Program-made: the position numbers and the translations under genes | The notes under the pieces: generated by a model | Told to the model about the DNA's origin: nothing | What the model saw: the letters and a program-made list of their open reading frames with translations, nothing else | Databases searched by the model: none | DNA from: Candidatus Moraniibacteriota bacterium | Lineage (GTDB): Bacteria > Patescibacteriota > Minisyncoccia > CAIUEV01 > JAHKAQ01 | Direction: 5' to 3' | Length of the DNA stretch: 39,080 nt | Assembly (NCBI GenBank): GCA_014729725.1 | Contig: WJJL01000007.1 | Location: 1-39,080 of the forward strand | Shown here: in pieces, positions 32,752-39,080 of the stretch | Position numbering within the stretch: the first letter of the stretch is position 1 | Layout: every line of letters begins with the position of its first letter

Positions 32752-33428
32752 TGATAAAAAAAATATTAATTTTCAGTTTATTGAGCTTATGCTGCGGCTG
32801 CGGCTGGATCGAATCAAGAACCGTGGAATACAAGTTCGAAAGAAGCAATGAGGAAACCGAAAAAATAGAAGTCAAGAGTGATCTTCCCGCGAATTTCGAA
32901 ACGGATTTGGCAGTATCGCCCCACATAAAAAACAATTGGTATAAATACGAAAATAAATTGCTCCAATTCAGTTTATATCATCCCAAAGATTTAAGAGTGA
33001 TTGAGAAAAATCCTTTTGTCGACCTGGTGGAGATTGATTACAAAAAAATCAATGATTTCCTATACGAAATGTCAAAAGACGCCGGGGAATTTTCCGGTTA
33101 CCGTATCCAAATTAATATTTTAACCAATCCCGAAAAGATAGCCATAGAAGATTGGTATCAAGATTTTTATAAACAGCAGCAACGAAAAAATCGAAACAAG
33201 CCTTTGCCTTTGCCCAAATCCGGCGAAATGACAAAAATCAATAATCTTTCGGCTTACAAAATTCAAGTCGCCAACAACAGTCATGAAGAGAGACGTTATT
33301 TTATAAAAAACGACAGCATTATTTATTACATCACAATTATCAATCGAGCCAATGTTGAAAAAGAAAGCGAGGAAAACGAGAATCAAATTAACGAAATATT
33401 GAATACTTTTAGCATAATTGAAAAATGA
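32751..33428 (+). CDS. Predicted lipoprotein, PsbP-like outer domain
   Basis: 225 residues. The N-terminus MIKKILIFSLLSLCCGCGW is a lipoprotein signal with Cys at ~15 and ~17 as candidate lipidation sites. The rest is a soluble domain: YENKLLQFSLYHPKDLRVIEK, then strands and SAYKIQVANNSHEERRYFIKNDSIIYYITII, the pattern of PsbP/Mog1-like folds common in CPR extracellular proteins. No enzymatic residues are apparent. Its ATG overlaps the upstream C39 stop and its TGA overlaps the next ATG (ATGA), so translation of all three genes appears coupled. Confidence 0.75.
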   Translation: MIKKILIFSLLSLCCGCGWIESRTVEYKFERSNEETEKIEVKSDLPANFETDLAVSPHIKNNWYKYENKLLQFSLYHPKDLRVIEKNPFVDLVEIDYKKINDFLYEMSKDAGEFSGYRIQINILTNPEKIAIEDWYQDFYKQQQRKNRNKPLPLPKSGEMTKINNLSAYKIQVANNSHEERRYFIKNDSIIYYITIINRANVEKESEENENQINEILNTFSIIEK

Positions 33429-33607
33429 AAGAATCCAAGGATCGAGCTAAAAAAGAGAACAATAACAACACCAATTTAATTTTTTTAATTGTTCTTTTGC
33501 TCTTTTTATTAATCGCTTTTATTTTATTGGATAAAAATAAAAAGGGATTATTGGAAAAAATGCAAAATGAAAAAATGTCCTTAAATTATTTTGCGATTTT
33601 GAATTAG
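33425..33607 (+). CDS. Small single-TM protein coupled to the C39/lipoprotein operon
   Basis: 60 residues: a charged Asn/Lys-rich N-terminus (~16), one strong TM (NLIFLIVLLLFLLIAFILL, ~17-35), then a Lys-rich tail. The ATG lies inside the upstream stop (ATGA, 33425-33428), strong evidence that it is translated. No family recognised. It may anchor or regulate the two preceding envelope proteins (inference). Confidence 0.6.
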   Translation: MKESKDRAKKENNNNTNLIFLIVLLLFLLIAFILLDKNKKGLLEKMQNEKMSLNYFAILN

Positions 33608-33797
33608 TAATGATATTCTAAAATTCAAAAGAAGTTATATTGATTTTTTTAATAAAAGCCTGAGACTAACATCAAATCTTAAAGTATTATCAAAGGAAGA
33701 GTTTAAGAAAAAATTAATATAAGTTAAGGGAATTTTAATGAATTTTTAAAAATTTAATTAAAAACCTTATCAAAAAATTAACTTTTAAATTAAAAAT

Positions 33798-34382
33798 GTG
33801 GAAAAAACAATAAAAAATTTAGCCAAAGCTTTTGTCGGTGAAAGCCAAGCCAGAAATCGTTATACAAATTATGCTAAAGCAGCTAAAAAAGAAGGTTACG
33901 AACAAATAGCGGCCATCTTCCTGGAAACCGCCGAACAGGAAAGAGAACATGCCAAATGGTTGATGCGAATGATCAACCAACTAAAGCAAAAAAACGATGG
34001 CGATTATAAAGAAATTGAGATAGAAGCTCCGGTTCCGACCATAATGGAAGATACGGCAACCAATTTGAAAGCGGCAATTGAAGGTGAGAACTACGAGTAT
34101 TCTTCAATGTATCCCGAATTCGCAAAAACCGCCCGCAAAGAGGGACTGGATAAAATTGCCGATCGACTCGAAGCCATCGCAAAAGCTGAAACCCATCATG
34201 AAGAGCGATACAAAAAACTGCTAAAAGAACTTGAAAAAGAAACTTTGTTTGAAAAAACCGAAACAACTACCTGGATTTGTCGAAAATGCGGCTATATGCA
34301 TGAAGGAGCAAAGGCGGTCGAAGAATGTCCCTCCTGCGGTCATCCTCAAGCTTATTTTCAGCTTAAATGCGAAACTTATTAA
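33798..34382 (+). CDS. Rubrerythrin
   Basis: 194 residues. The N-terminal ferritin-like four-helix domain has the diiron ligands in GESQARNRYTNYAKAAKKEG, ETAEQEREHAKWL, EGENYEYSSMYPEF and KAETHHEERYKKLL. The C-terminal rubredoxin domain has ICRKCGYMHEG...CPSCGHPQAYF with four Cys for one iron. Rubrerythrins reduce hydrogen peroxide in the cytoplasm of anaerobes and microaerophiles, so the host likely lives at low oxygen. Start GTG at 33798; the overlapping ATG at 33796 is out of frame and hits a stop at once. A strong terminator follows at 34456. Confidence 0.96.
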   Translation: MEKTIKNLAKAFVGESQARNRYTNYAKAAKKEGYEQIAAIFLETAEQEREHAKWLMRMINQLKQKNDGDYKEIEIEAPVPTIMEDTATNLKAAIEGENYEYSSMYPEFAKTARKEGLDKIADRLEAIAKAETHHEERYKKLLKELEKETLFEKTETTTWICRKCGYMHEGAKAVEECPSCGHPQAYFQLKCETY

Positions 34383-34455
34383 TTCAAAGCCCTTCCGCAA
34401 TTATTTATATCTTTTATGATTCAAAAATCCAGGCTCTTTGAAAACGGAATTTCTT

Positions 34456-34492
34456 AAATCAAAAAACCGCGCCCTGCGCGGTTTTTTGATTT
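34456..34492. terminator. Strong 16-bp bidirectional terminator
   Basis: AAATCAAAAAACCGCG (34456-34471) pairs perfectly with CGCGGTTTTTTGATTT (34477-34492) around a 5-nt loop. The GC core with A- and T-tracts on either side is the textbook intrinsic form. It ends the rubrerythrin transcript and would also stop minus-strand read-through. Confidence 0.85.
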
Positions 34493-34657
34493 GATTTTTT
34501 TTATTAAATCGTTTTGTATAAAATAAACAACTAATCCCCTCTTGTTTTATTTTTTAAACTAAGTAAAATATTACTAAGCTCATATTTTAAAAGGTTATTC
34601 TGTGTAAATTTATTATTTTATTAATTGTAATTTACAAAAAACAAAATATATAAATCC

Positions 34658-35320
34658 ATGAATGTCGATATTAAAAATCATTTTTTTCTTCTAAATCAAA
34701 TAAGAATCAATGATTATCCCAGCCGAGAGGAAATAGCGGGCCTCAATTTGACTGTTGATTCGGGAGTATGGAACCCGGCCAGAGATCCGGGCAGTAAAAT
34801 GTTTGCTTCTTTATTGGCCAACTATTCTTATCAGAAAATAGAGAGCGTTTTGGATATGGGGACCGGCTGCGGTATTTTGGCTTTGACTATAAATAAAATA
34901 GGCATCTTTAAAATTACGGCAAGCGATATTTCCCCGAAAGCTTTGGATAATACCAGTGCCAATTCCGTTTTTAACAATGCCGGGCATATAAAATTAATCG
35001 ATTCCAATTTATTTGAAAACATCGAGGAAAAATACGATTTAATCGTTTTTAATCCCCCAATCATTCCGTCGCTTGTCTTGAAAAATCATAATGGCTTAAT
35101 TTTTAAACAAAAAAGAGTCGACCTTTATAAAAATTTTTTAAAAGATTTAAAAAAATATTTAACCCCTCAAGGAAAAGCTTTAATTTTGGTAACTAAATTT
35201 GAAAATTTTGATCCTCTGCCTCCAAAAGCCGTTTATAAGCTCCGCTATCGTTTTAAAGAAATCCTGAAAGAAGAATCCACTTGGGGAAAGTCGAGTATAT
35301 TTGAAATCAGTCCAAAGTAA
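34658..35320 (+). CDS. Class I SAM-dependent methyltransferase (PrmC/RsmC-like)
   Basis: 220 residues with the Rossmann SAM motif VLDMGTGCGILAL (motif I, ~65-77), an acidic motif II strand (ITASDISPKAL) and the catalytic-loop NPP motif in LIVFNPPII (NPP 132-134). N/D-PPY/F/I enzymes methylate amino groups of RNA bases, DNA bases or protein glutamines; the isolated MTS-type domain without a recognised partner domain does not identify the target. Start ATG at 34658. Convergent with the thioredoxin-like gene. Confidence 0.85.
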   Translation: MNVDIKNHFFLLNQIRINDYPSREEIAGLNLTVDSGVWNPARDPGSKMFASLLANYSYQKIESVLDMGTGCGILALTINKIGIFKITASDISPKALDNTSANSVFNNAGHIKLIDSNLFENIEEKYDLIVFNPPIIPSLVLKNHNGLIFKQKRVDLYKNFLKDLKKYLTPQGKALILVTKFENFDPLPPKAVYKLRYRFKEILKEESTWGKSSIFEISPK

Positions 35321-35336
35321 GTAAATATCCTGATTT

Positions 35337-35753
35337 TTATTTTTCCTTATCCTTTTTTTCGGAGATTTTCCGAAGTTCGTCAATAATAGGAGTATCGCCT
35401 AAAATGCACTTTTCGTTGTGATAAAGTACCGGAACCGAACCGCCGAGATTCTCCTGACATTTCTCTTCTGCCTCATCATAAAATTTGACATTTTCCTCGT
35501 GAAAAGTAACTTCCAAAATTTTGATATCTAAACTTTCCTTTAACTTATTTTCCTGAATAAATTCCTCGACTTTTCTGCAGTGAGGACAGGTTTCGCCGAC
35601 AAATAAATAATAAAAATCTTTTTTGATCCCGCTGATTGTATCGTAGGGGCTTTCGGAAGCCTCATTTTTTTTCGAATAATCGTTTAATAAGATCAAGCCG
35701 ATAATAACTAGCACTAAAGTTGCGATAATGGCGATAAATGATTTATTGTTCAT
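35337..35753 (-). CDS. Membrane-anchored thioredoxin-like protein (CPHC)
   Basis: 138 residues. One N-terminal TM (~5-23) is followed by a short linker and a compact thioredoxin/glutaredoxin-like domain with FVGETCPHCRKVEEFI (Cys56, Cys59, the DsbA-type CPHC) and a cis-Pro segment GGSVPVLYHNEKCILGDTPI. The domain should face the outside, fitting disulfide exchange on exported proteins. A third Cys (KCQENL) and a fourth (KCIL) may be regulatory. The gene lies 19 nt after tatD and is likely the last gene of the metG-tatD transcript. Start ATG at 35753. Confidence 0.85.
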   Translation of the reverse strand: MNNKSFIAIIATLVLVIIGLILLNDYSKKNEASESPYDTISGIKKDFYYLFVGETCPHCRKVEEFIQENKLKESLDIKILEVTFHEENVKFYDEAEEKCQENLGGSVPVLYHNEKCILGDTPIIDELRKISEKKDKEK

Positions 35754-35772
35754 AGTAATTTTATCAAGTTAA

Positions 35773-36612
35773 TTAAATTCTAAATAAATTTCTGGTGTTC
35801 TCGACTGTTTGCTGTTTTACTTTTTCAACGCCGATATCTTTTAATTGCGCAATCCGTTCGGCAACGTAAAAAACATTTTGCGGCAAATTTCGCTCTCCCC
35901 TTTTTGGCTCCGGCGAAAGATAAGGACAATCGGTCTCCACTAGAATTTTGTCCAAAGGAAGGTTTTTAATCACCTCGTCAAACTGTTTGGAAAAAGTTAT
36001 AATGCCGGTAAAACCGATTAAAAAACCTAAATTTAAAAACATTTTGGCGATGCCTAAATCGGCGGAAAAACAATGAATTACCCCTCTGAGCTCGAAATCA
36101 TGGTGACTCTCCCTAAACTCGTTTAAAATATCGATCATCTCCAAATAGGCGTCGTTTTCTTTTTGGTCCCGGCAGTGGAAAATCAGCGGGAGATTTAAAA
36201 TCCTAGATAATTCAAGATGTTTTCTAAACAGATTTTTTTGCTGCTCCTTGATTTTCTGGGCCTGCGGTTCGCTGATGCCCTTGTTATCAAAATAAATATG
36301 ATAATAATCAAGACCGGTTTCGCCGATGGCTATAACTCTTTCATTATTTTGAGCCAAATCTCTAAAACATTCTTCGTCAAATTCCTCGTTTTGAACGTGA
36401 ATCGGGTGCACTCCGACGGCACTGTAAATGCCGATCGAGTAATCTTGAGCAATTTCCACGGCTTTCCGGCTAGTTTCAAAATTGCTGCCCACATTGATAA
36501 CCCAGGCTCCCCTTTTTTCAGCTTCTTGAATGATTTGATCTTTGTCGTCTTTAAAAACGTAAAAATTTAGGTGGGCGTGCGAATCGATGATTTTGGGGCA
36601 GGTTTTTTCCAT
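35773..36612 (-). CDS. tatD: TatD-family metal-dependent hydrolase
   Basis: 279 residues, family-sized. A TIM-barrel amidohydrolase-like fold with the metal-binding motifs IDSHAHLNF, IAIGETGLDYY, IFHCRD and VETDCPYLSPEPKRGERN. TatD enzymes act as 3'-5' exonucleases or endonucleases in DNA repair and turnover. Start ATG at 36612, 53 nt after the metG stop on the same strand, the common metG-tatD order. No SD. Confidence 0.95.
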   Translation of the reverse strand: MEKTCPKIIDSHAHLNFYVFKDDKDQIIQEAEKRGAWVINVGSNFETSRKAVEIAQDYSIGIYSAVGVHPIHVQNEEFDEECFRDLAQNNERVIAIGETGLDYYHIYFDNKGISEPQAQKIKEQQKNLFRKHLELSRILNLPLIFHCRDQKENDAYLEMIDILNEFRESHHDFELRGVIHCFSADLGIAKMFLNLGFLIGFTGIITFSKQFDEVIKNLPLDKILVETDCPYLSPEPKRGERNLPQNVFYVAERIAQLKDIGVEKVKQQTVENTRNLFRI

Positions 36613-36665
36613 ATTGGAATGTTGATTAATTATTCATTCTTTTAAATTTGCCGAATTAAAAATTT

Positions 36666-38132
36666 TCACTTCTCAAATAAAATTATTTTTTCTAATTTTT
36701 CCAAACTGTTAATCATCTTTTTTGAAATATCAGGCATAAACGGCTCCAGCAAGTGGGCGATAACGACTAACCGGGTGTAAACGTTCTGGAGGACGGCCCG
36801 GCATTTTGCGGGGTCGGTTTTGGCTAATTCCCAGGGCTTGTTTTCTTCCAGGTATTTATTGCTATTGATTATTATTTTTTCGATGATTTCGGTTACCTTG
36901 GTGATCTTGAGATTGTCAAAATGCTTGATGATGGTTTCCTGCGGCGCCTTGAAATGGTCGGTTGAGTCAAAAACAAGCAAATTGTTGGCATCTTGGGAAT
37001 AGGGGTTGCCGCTGAATTGCACAGCGGGAACTTCGTATTTATTCATCATCGCAACGGTTCTTGAAAGTAAGTTGCCCAGATCGTTGGCCAGGCGGCTTTC
37101 GTATCTAGCTTGCATTTTATCGATTGAAAAATCGCCGTCAATACCCAGCGGAAACTGCGAAATGACCAGATAGCGAGTGGCGTCGACTCCCCATTTTTTC
37201 ACTAATTCTTCCGGCGCGATTACATTGCCTAGACTTTTGCTCATTTTTTCACCGTTTATGGTGAAATAGCCGTGGACAAAAATTTCTTTAGGCGTTTCCA
37301 ATTTGCAGGCCATTAGGATGGCGGGCCAGTAAATTGCATGAAACTTGATAATTTCTTTAGCCATTAAATGCAGGTCGGCAGGCCAAAACTTTTTAAACTC
37401 TTCGCTTTCTGCTCCTTTTCGCCCAAAATTAAGCGCTGTTACGTAATTCATCAAAGCTTCAACCCAGACATAAATTTTTTGATTTTTATCAAAAGGCAGA
37501 TCGATTCCCCAGTTGACGTTTTCTCGCGTGATGGAGAAATCTTCAAGATTCTGCTTGAACAAACCAAGTACTTCATTTTTCTTGCTCTTGGGCTTAATTG
37601 AAATTTCGTCTTTTTCGATTTTTTCCTTAATTTTTGGCAAATATTTGGTTAAATTAAAAAAATAATTTCTTTCTTTAACTAATTTTGGTTTGACCTTATG
37701 ATCCGGACATCCGCCCTCAACAAGCTCTTTGTCTGTTTTAAAGCTTTCACAGCCGGTGCAGTAAAGCCCTTGATAGTCTTTTTCGTAGATATCGCCGCTG
37801 GTTTTTAGAAGTTTGAAAAAGTGCTCGACGCCTTTTTTGTGTTCGCTGCTGGTAGTTCGATAAAAAATATCGTATTGAATATTTAAATTGTCCCAGGCTG
37901 TTTTAAATTCGCCGGCAATTTGATCAACAAATTCCCGAGTTTTAAGTCCGTTTTCTTTGGCTTTTTGGGCCACTTTATCGCCATGCTCATCGGTTCCGGT
38001 CAGAAAAAAGACTTCAAAGCCGCGGAGTCTTTTGTATCTGGCCATGATATCGGCGATTAGCGTGGTGTAAGTGTGGCCGATGTGGGGATTGGCATTAACG
38101 TAATAAATTGGAGTAGTTACGTAATATTTCAT
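36666..38132 (-). CDS. metG: Methionyl-tRNA synthetase
   Basis: 488 residues, a class I synthetase of the shorter type without the C-terminal tRNA-binding dimerisation domain. HIGH motif in ANPHIGHTYTTLIADI near the N-terminus, a one-zinc connective insertion (YCTGCESF...GGCPDH), and KMSKS in GEKMSKSLGNVIAP. The helical anticodon-binding domain follows (KYLEENKPWELAK). It charges tRNA-Met with methionine. Start ATG at 38132, no SD. First gene of the metG-tatD-thioredoxin-like cluster. Confidence 0.96.
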   Translation of the reverse strand: MKYYVTTPIYYVNANPHIGHTYTTLIADIMARYKRLRGFEVFFLTGTDEHGDKVAQKAKENGLKTREFVDQIAGEFKTAWDNLNIQYDIFYRTTSSEHKKGVEHFFKLLKTSGDIYEKDYQGLYCTGCESFKTDKELVEGGCPDHKVKPKLVKERNYFFNLTKYLPKIKEKIEKDEISIKPKSKKNEVLGLFKQNLEDFSITRENVNWGIDLPFDKNQKIYVWVEALMNYVTALNFGRKGAESEEFKKFWPADLHLMAKEIIKFHAIYWPAILMACKLETPKEIFVHGYFTINGEKMSKSLGNVIAPEELVKKWGVDATRYLVISQFPLGIDGDFSIDKMQARYESRLANDLGNLLSRTVAMMNKYEVPAVQFSGNPYSQDANNLLVFDSTDHFKAPQETIIKHFDNLKITKVTEIIEKIIINSNKYLEENKPWELAKTDPAKCRAVLQNVYTRLVVIAHLLEPFMPDISKKMINSLEKLEKIILFEK

Positions 38133-38220
38133 TAAAGCTTTTTTTGAATTATTAAAAAAATAGCGTTATTTATTTTTATTAGCATATTTATTGAAATAAG
38201 GGAATGTTAACTTGCTAAAG

Positions 38221-38266
38221 AAACCCTTCCCGGCCTTCCCTTCACAGGGAGGGCCGGGAAGGGTTT
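38221..38266. terminator. 21-bp GC-rich hairpin between the PIN toxin gene and metG
   Basis: AAACCCTTCCCGGCC (38221-38235) pairs with GGCCGGGAAGGGTTT (38252-38266); a G-U pair and five further pairs lead to a TCAC tetraloop. It lies 54 bases after the PIN toxin stop and ~90 bases before metG, both on the minus strand, where a terminator is expected. The U-tract is poor on either strand, so it may also be a repeated or REP-like element. Confidence 0.55.
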
Positions 38267-38319
38267 TGGATCAAGGCCAGATCCTCCTTATAAAACCTCA
38301 GTGAATAATTATTAAAAAA

Positions 38320-38700
38320 TCAAACTCTAGCTGCTTTCACCTCGTATTTTAAAATGTTGGGATCGTCTGTTAGAAGATAGTAATCTTCAATTATGGCTTG
38401 ACTGATTAGCATTCGATCAAAGGGGTCTTTGTGAATTAGGGGTAGATTTTCGATGTTTTTTACGTGTTTAAAATTAATGTCAATAAAAATAAAATTATTT
38501 AACCGGATATTTTTAAGAATTTCGTTGCAGTCTGCATTGAGTTTTTTGACGGATCTTTTTATGACTATTTCCCAAATTGAAACAGGACTTATGAAAATAC
38601 AATTTTTTTGATTCTTGATTAATGCTCTTTGATTTTTTTTAAGTTTTGAACTGTTTTTGAGCCACCAAAGCAGGATATGGGTATCGATTAATATGTTCAT
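38320..38700 (-). CDS. PIN-domain toxin (VapC-like)
   Basis: 126 residues from the ATG at 38700 (MNILIDTHILLWW, the normal PIN start); a TTG at 38718 would add six residues and overlap the antitoxin. The acidic PIN quartet is present: DTH near the start, SIWEI, KDPFDRML and LLTDDPN. PIN toxins are Mg-dependent ribonucleases; VapC types cleave tRNA or rRNA. The Phd-type antitoxin gene ends 10 bases upstream, forming a type II toxin-antitoxin pair. Confidence 0.9.
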   Translation of the reverse strand: MNILIDTHILLWWLKNSSKLKKNQRALIKNQKNCIFISPVSIWEIVIKRSVKKLNADCNEILKNIRLNNFIFIDINFKHVKNIENLPLIHKDPFDRMLISQAIIEDYYLLTDDPNILKYEVKAARV

Positions 38701-38710
38701 GGTTTGAGAT

Positions 38711-38944
38711 TTATTCAAAGTATTTCATAATATCAGGCGGTAATGGTCCGGTGAAATCATCACTCATCCAAATTTTACCTTCCATGCCTCCCGGCTTTCT
38801 CTCTTTTGGCTTTTTGTTATAGGGAACGATTTTGGCGATTGGTTTTCCGGCTTTGGCTAAAATAATAGCTGTATCGTTTTCGACGACTTCTTTTACAAGC
38901 TTGCTTAATTTCGTTTTTGCTTCATGCATATTGATGATTTTCAT
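38711..38944 (-). CDS. Phd/YefM-type antitoxin
   Basis: 77 residues. The N-terminal DNA-binding fold MKIINMHEAKTKLSKLVKEVVENDTAIILAKAGKPIAKIVP is the Phd/YefM signature. The C-terminal part (MSDDFTGPLPPDIMKYFE) is the usual flexible toxin-binding tail of antitoxins paired with PIN toxins. It should neutralise the downstream PIN protein and repress the operon by binding upstream. Start ATG at 38944; a perfect-looking hairpin lies about 50 bases upstream. Confidence 0.92.
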   Translation of the reverse strand: MKIINMHEAKTKLSKLVKEVVENDTAIILAKAGKPIAKIVPYNKKPKERKPGGMEGKIWMSDDFTGPLPPDIMKYFE

Positions 38945-38990
38945 AATATGCTTTTTTTAATTAATAATTTCTAATTTAATTATTTTTTTT

Positions 38991-39025
38991 GATATAGTTT
39001 CCCCGCGTCGCGGGTAAACTATATC
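38991..39025. promoter_or_regulatory. Interrupted palindrome upstream of the toxin-antitoxin operon
   Basis: GATATAGTTT (38991-39000) pairs with AAACTATATC (39016-39025). After a single mismatch, CCCGC (39002-39006) pairs with GCGGG (39010-39014) around a GTC loop. It starts 47 bases before the antitoxin start codon. It could be an operator, an attenuating hairpin or a terminator of an unseen upstream gene. Confidence 0.4.
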
Positions 39026-39080
39026 GGATTTATTTCTTGGATTTAATATAATTGAAATAATCTAGTTAGCTAGGTTAGCT

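Noticed and set aside
32751-33428. Alternative genetic code (TGA as Gly, as in Gracilibacteria/Absconditabacteria)
   Set aside because: Long genes contain no in-frame TGA, and the lipoprotein gene ends in a TGA overlapping the next ATG, so TGA acts as a stop.
33603-33722. Start-less 39-codon plus-strand frame ending SNLKVLSKEEFKKKLI
   Set aside because: The end resembles the tail of some PIN-type toxins, but it is too short, lacks a start and shows no other motif; a gene remnant is possible but not supported.

Overview
The window is AT-rich, tightly packed bacterial chromosome. It reads as a Patescibacteria (CPR) genome, most likely a Parcubacteria-type lineage; this is an inference from gene content, not a phylogeny. 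The signs are compact core genes (a 604-residue IF-2), long lysine- and asparagine-rich proteins, a PolA with a dead proofreading domain, a PilM-type pilus ATPase far from other pilus genes, a DUF721/DciA-like protein, a CPR-style integrase-like transposase remnant, and almost no Shine-Dalgarno sequences. Long frames contain no in-frame TGA and one gene ends in a coupled ATGA, so the standard bacterial code applies rather than the TGA=Gly code of Gracilibacteria/Absconditabacteria.

Layout. 1-3.3 kb: the 3' end of a GNAT acetyltransferase, then rpsO-pnp on the minus strand with a long nested hairpin between them. 3.4-7.7 kb: polA, then a good promoter and a hairpin-rich leader ahead of a pilM-like gene. 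8.0-15 kb: class A PBP with a poly-Asp tail, a DciA-like gene, a DksA/TraR-like zinc-finger protein coupled to lspA, comM preceded by a possible three-way-junction leader, and a GT4 glycosyltransferase. 15-17 kb: an ImmA/IrrE protease paired with a two-TM protein, a PolB-like 3'-5' exonuclease, and a short peptidase-E-like remnant. 17.1-20.7 kb: tRNA-Pro(GGG), a rhodanese lipoprotein with the only textbook SD here, CreD, a CPVC membrane protein and a protein of unknown function. 20.7-24 kb: AI-2E family permease, M16 protease and NIF3 protein. 24.1-25 kb: a decayed insertion sequence abutting the tail of a broken TrmB-like regulator. 25-28.6 kb: an anchored Cys-containing protein, then rpmE-infB. 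28.6-31.8 kb: a large polytopic membrane protein joined to an archaeal-type FAD synthase/CTP-dependent riboflavin kinase fusion. 31.9-34.5 kb: a coupled operon of C39-like peptidase, lipoprotein and small TM protein, then rubrerythrin and a strong terminator. 34.6-39 kb: a methyltransferase, an anchored thioredoxin-like protein, tatD, metG, a GC-rich 21-bp hairpin and a Phd/PIN toxin-antitoxin pair.

How the genes work together. Housekeeping genes (translation, RNA decay, repair and replication, wall synthesis) alternate with envelope genes. lspA would process the lipoproteins encoded here. Rhodanese, CPVC protein, CPHC thioredoxin-like protein and rubrerythrin suggest envelope thiol and oxidative chemistry. 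The most distinctive items are the RibL-RibK-type fusion, the IrrE/two-TM pair with a pseudoknot-capable leader, the structured leaders before comM and pilM, the rpsO-pnp hairpin and the IS/TrmB scar. No CRISPR array, rRNA, replication origin or complete mobile element was seen.
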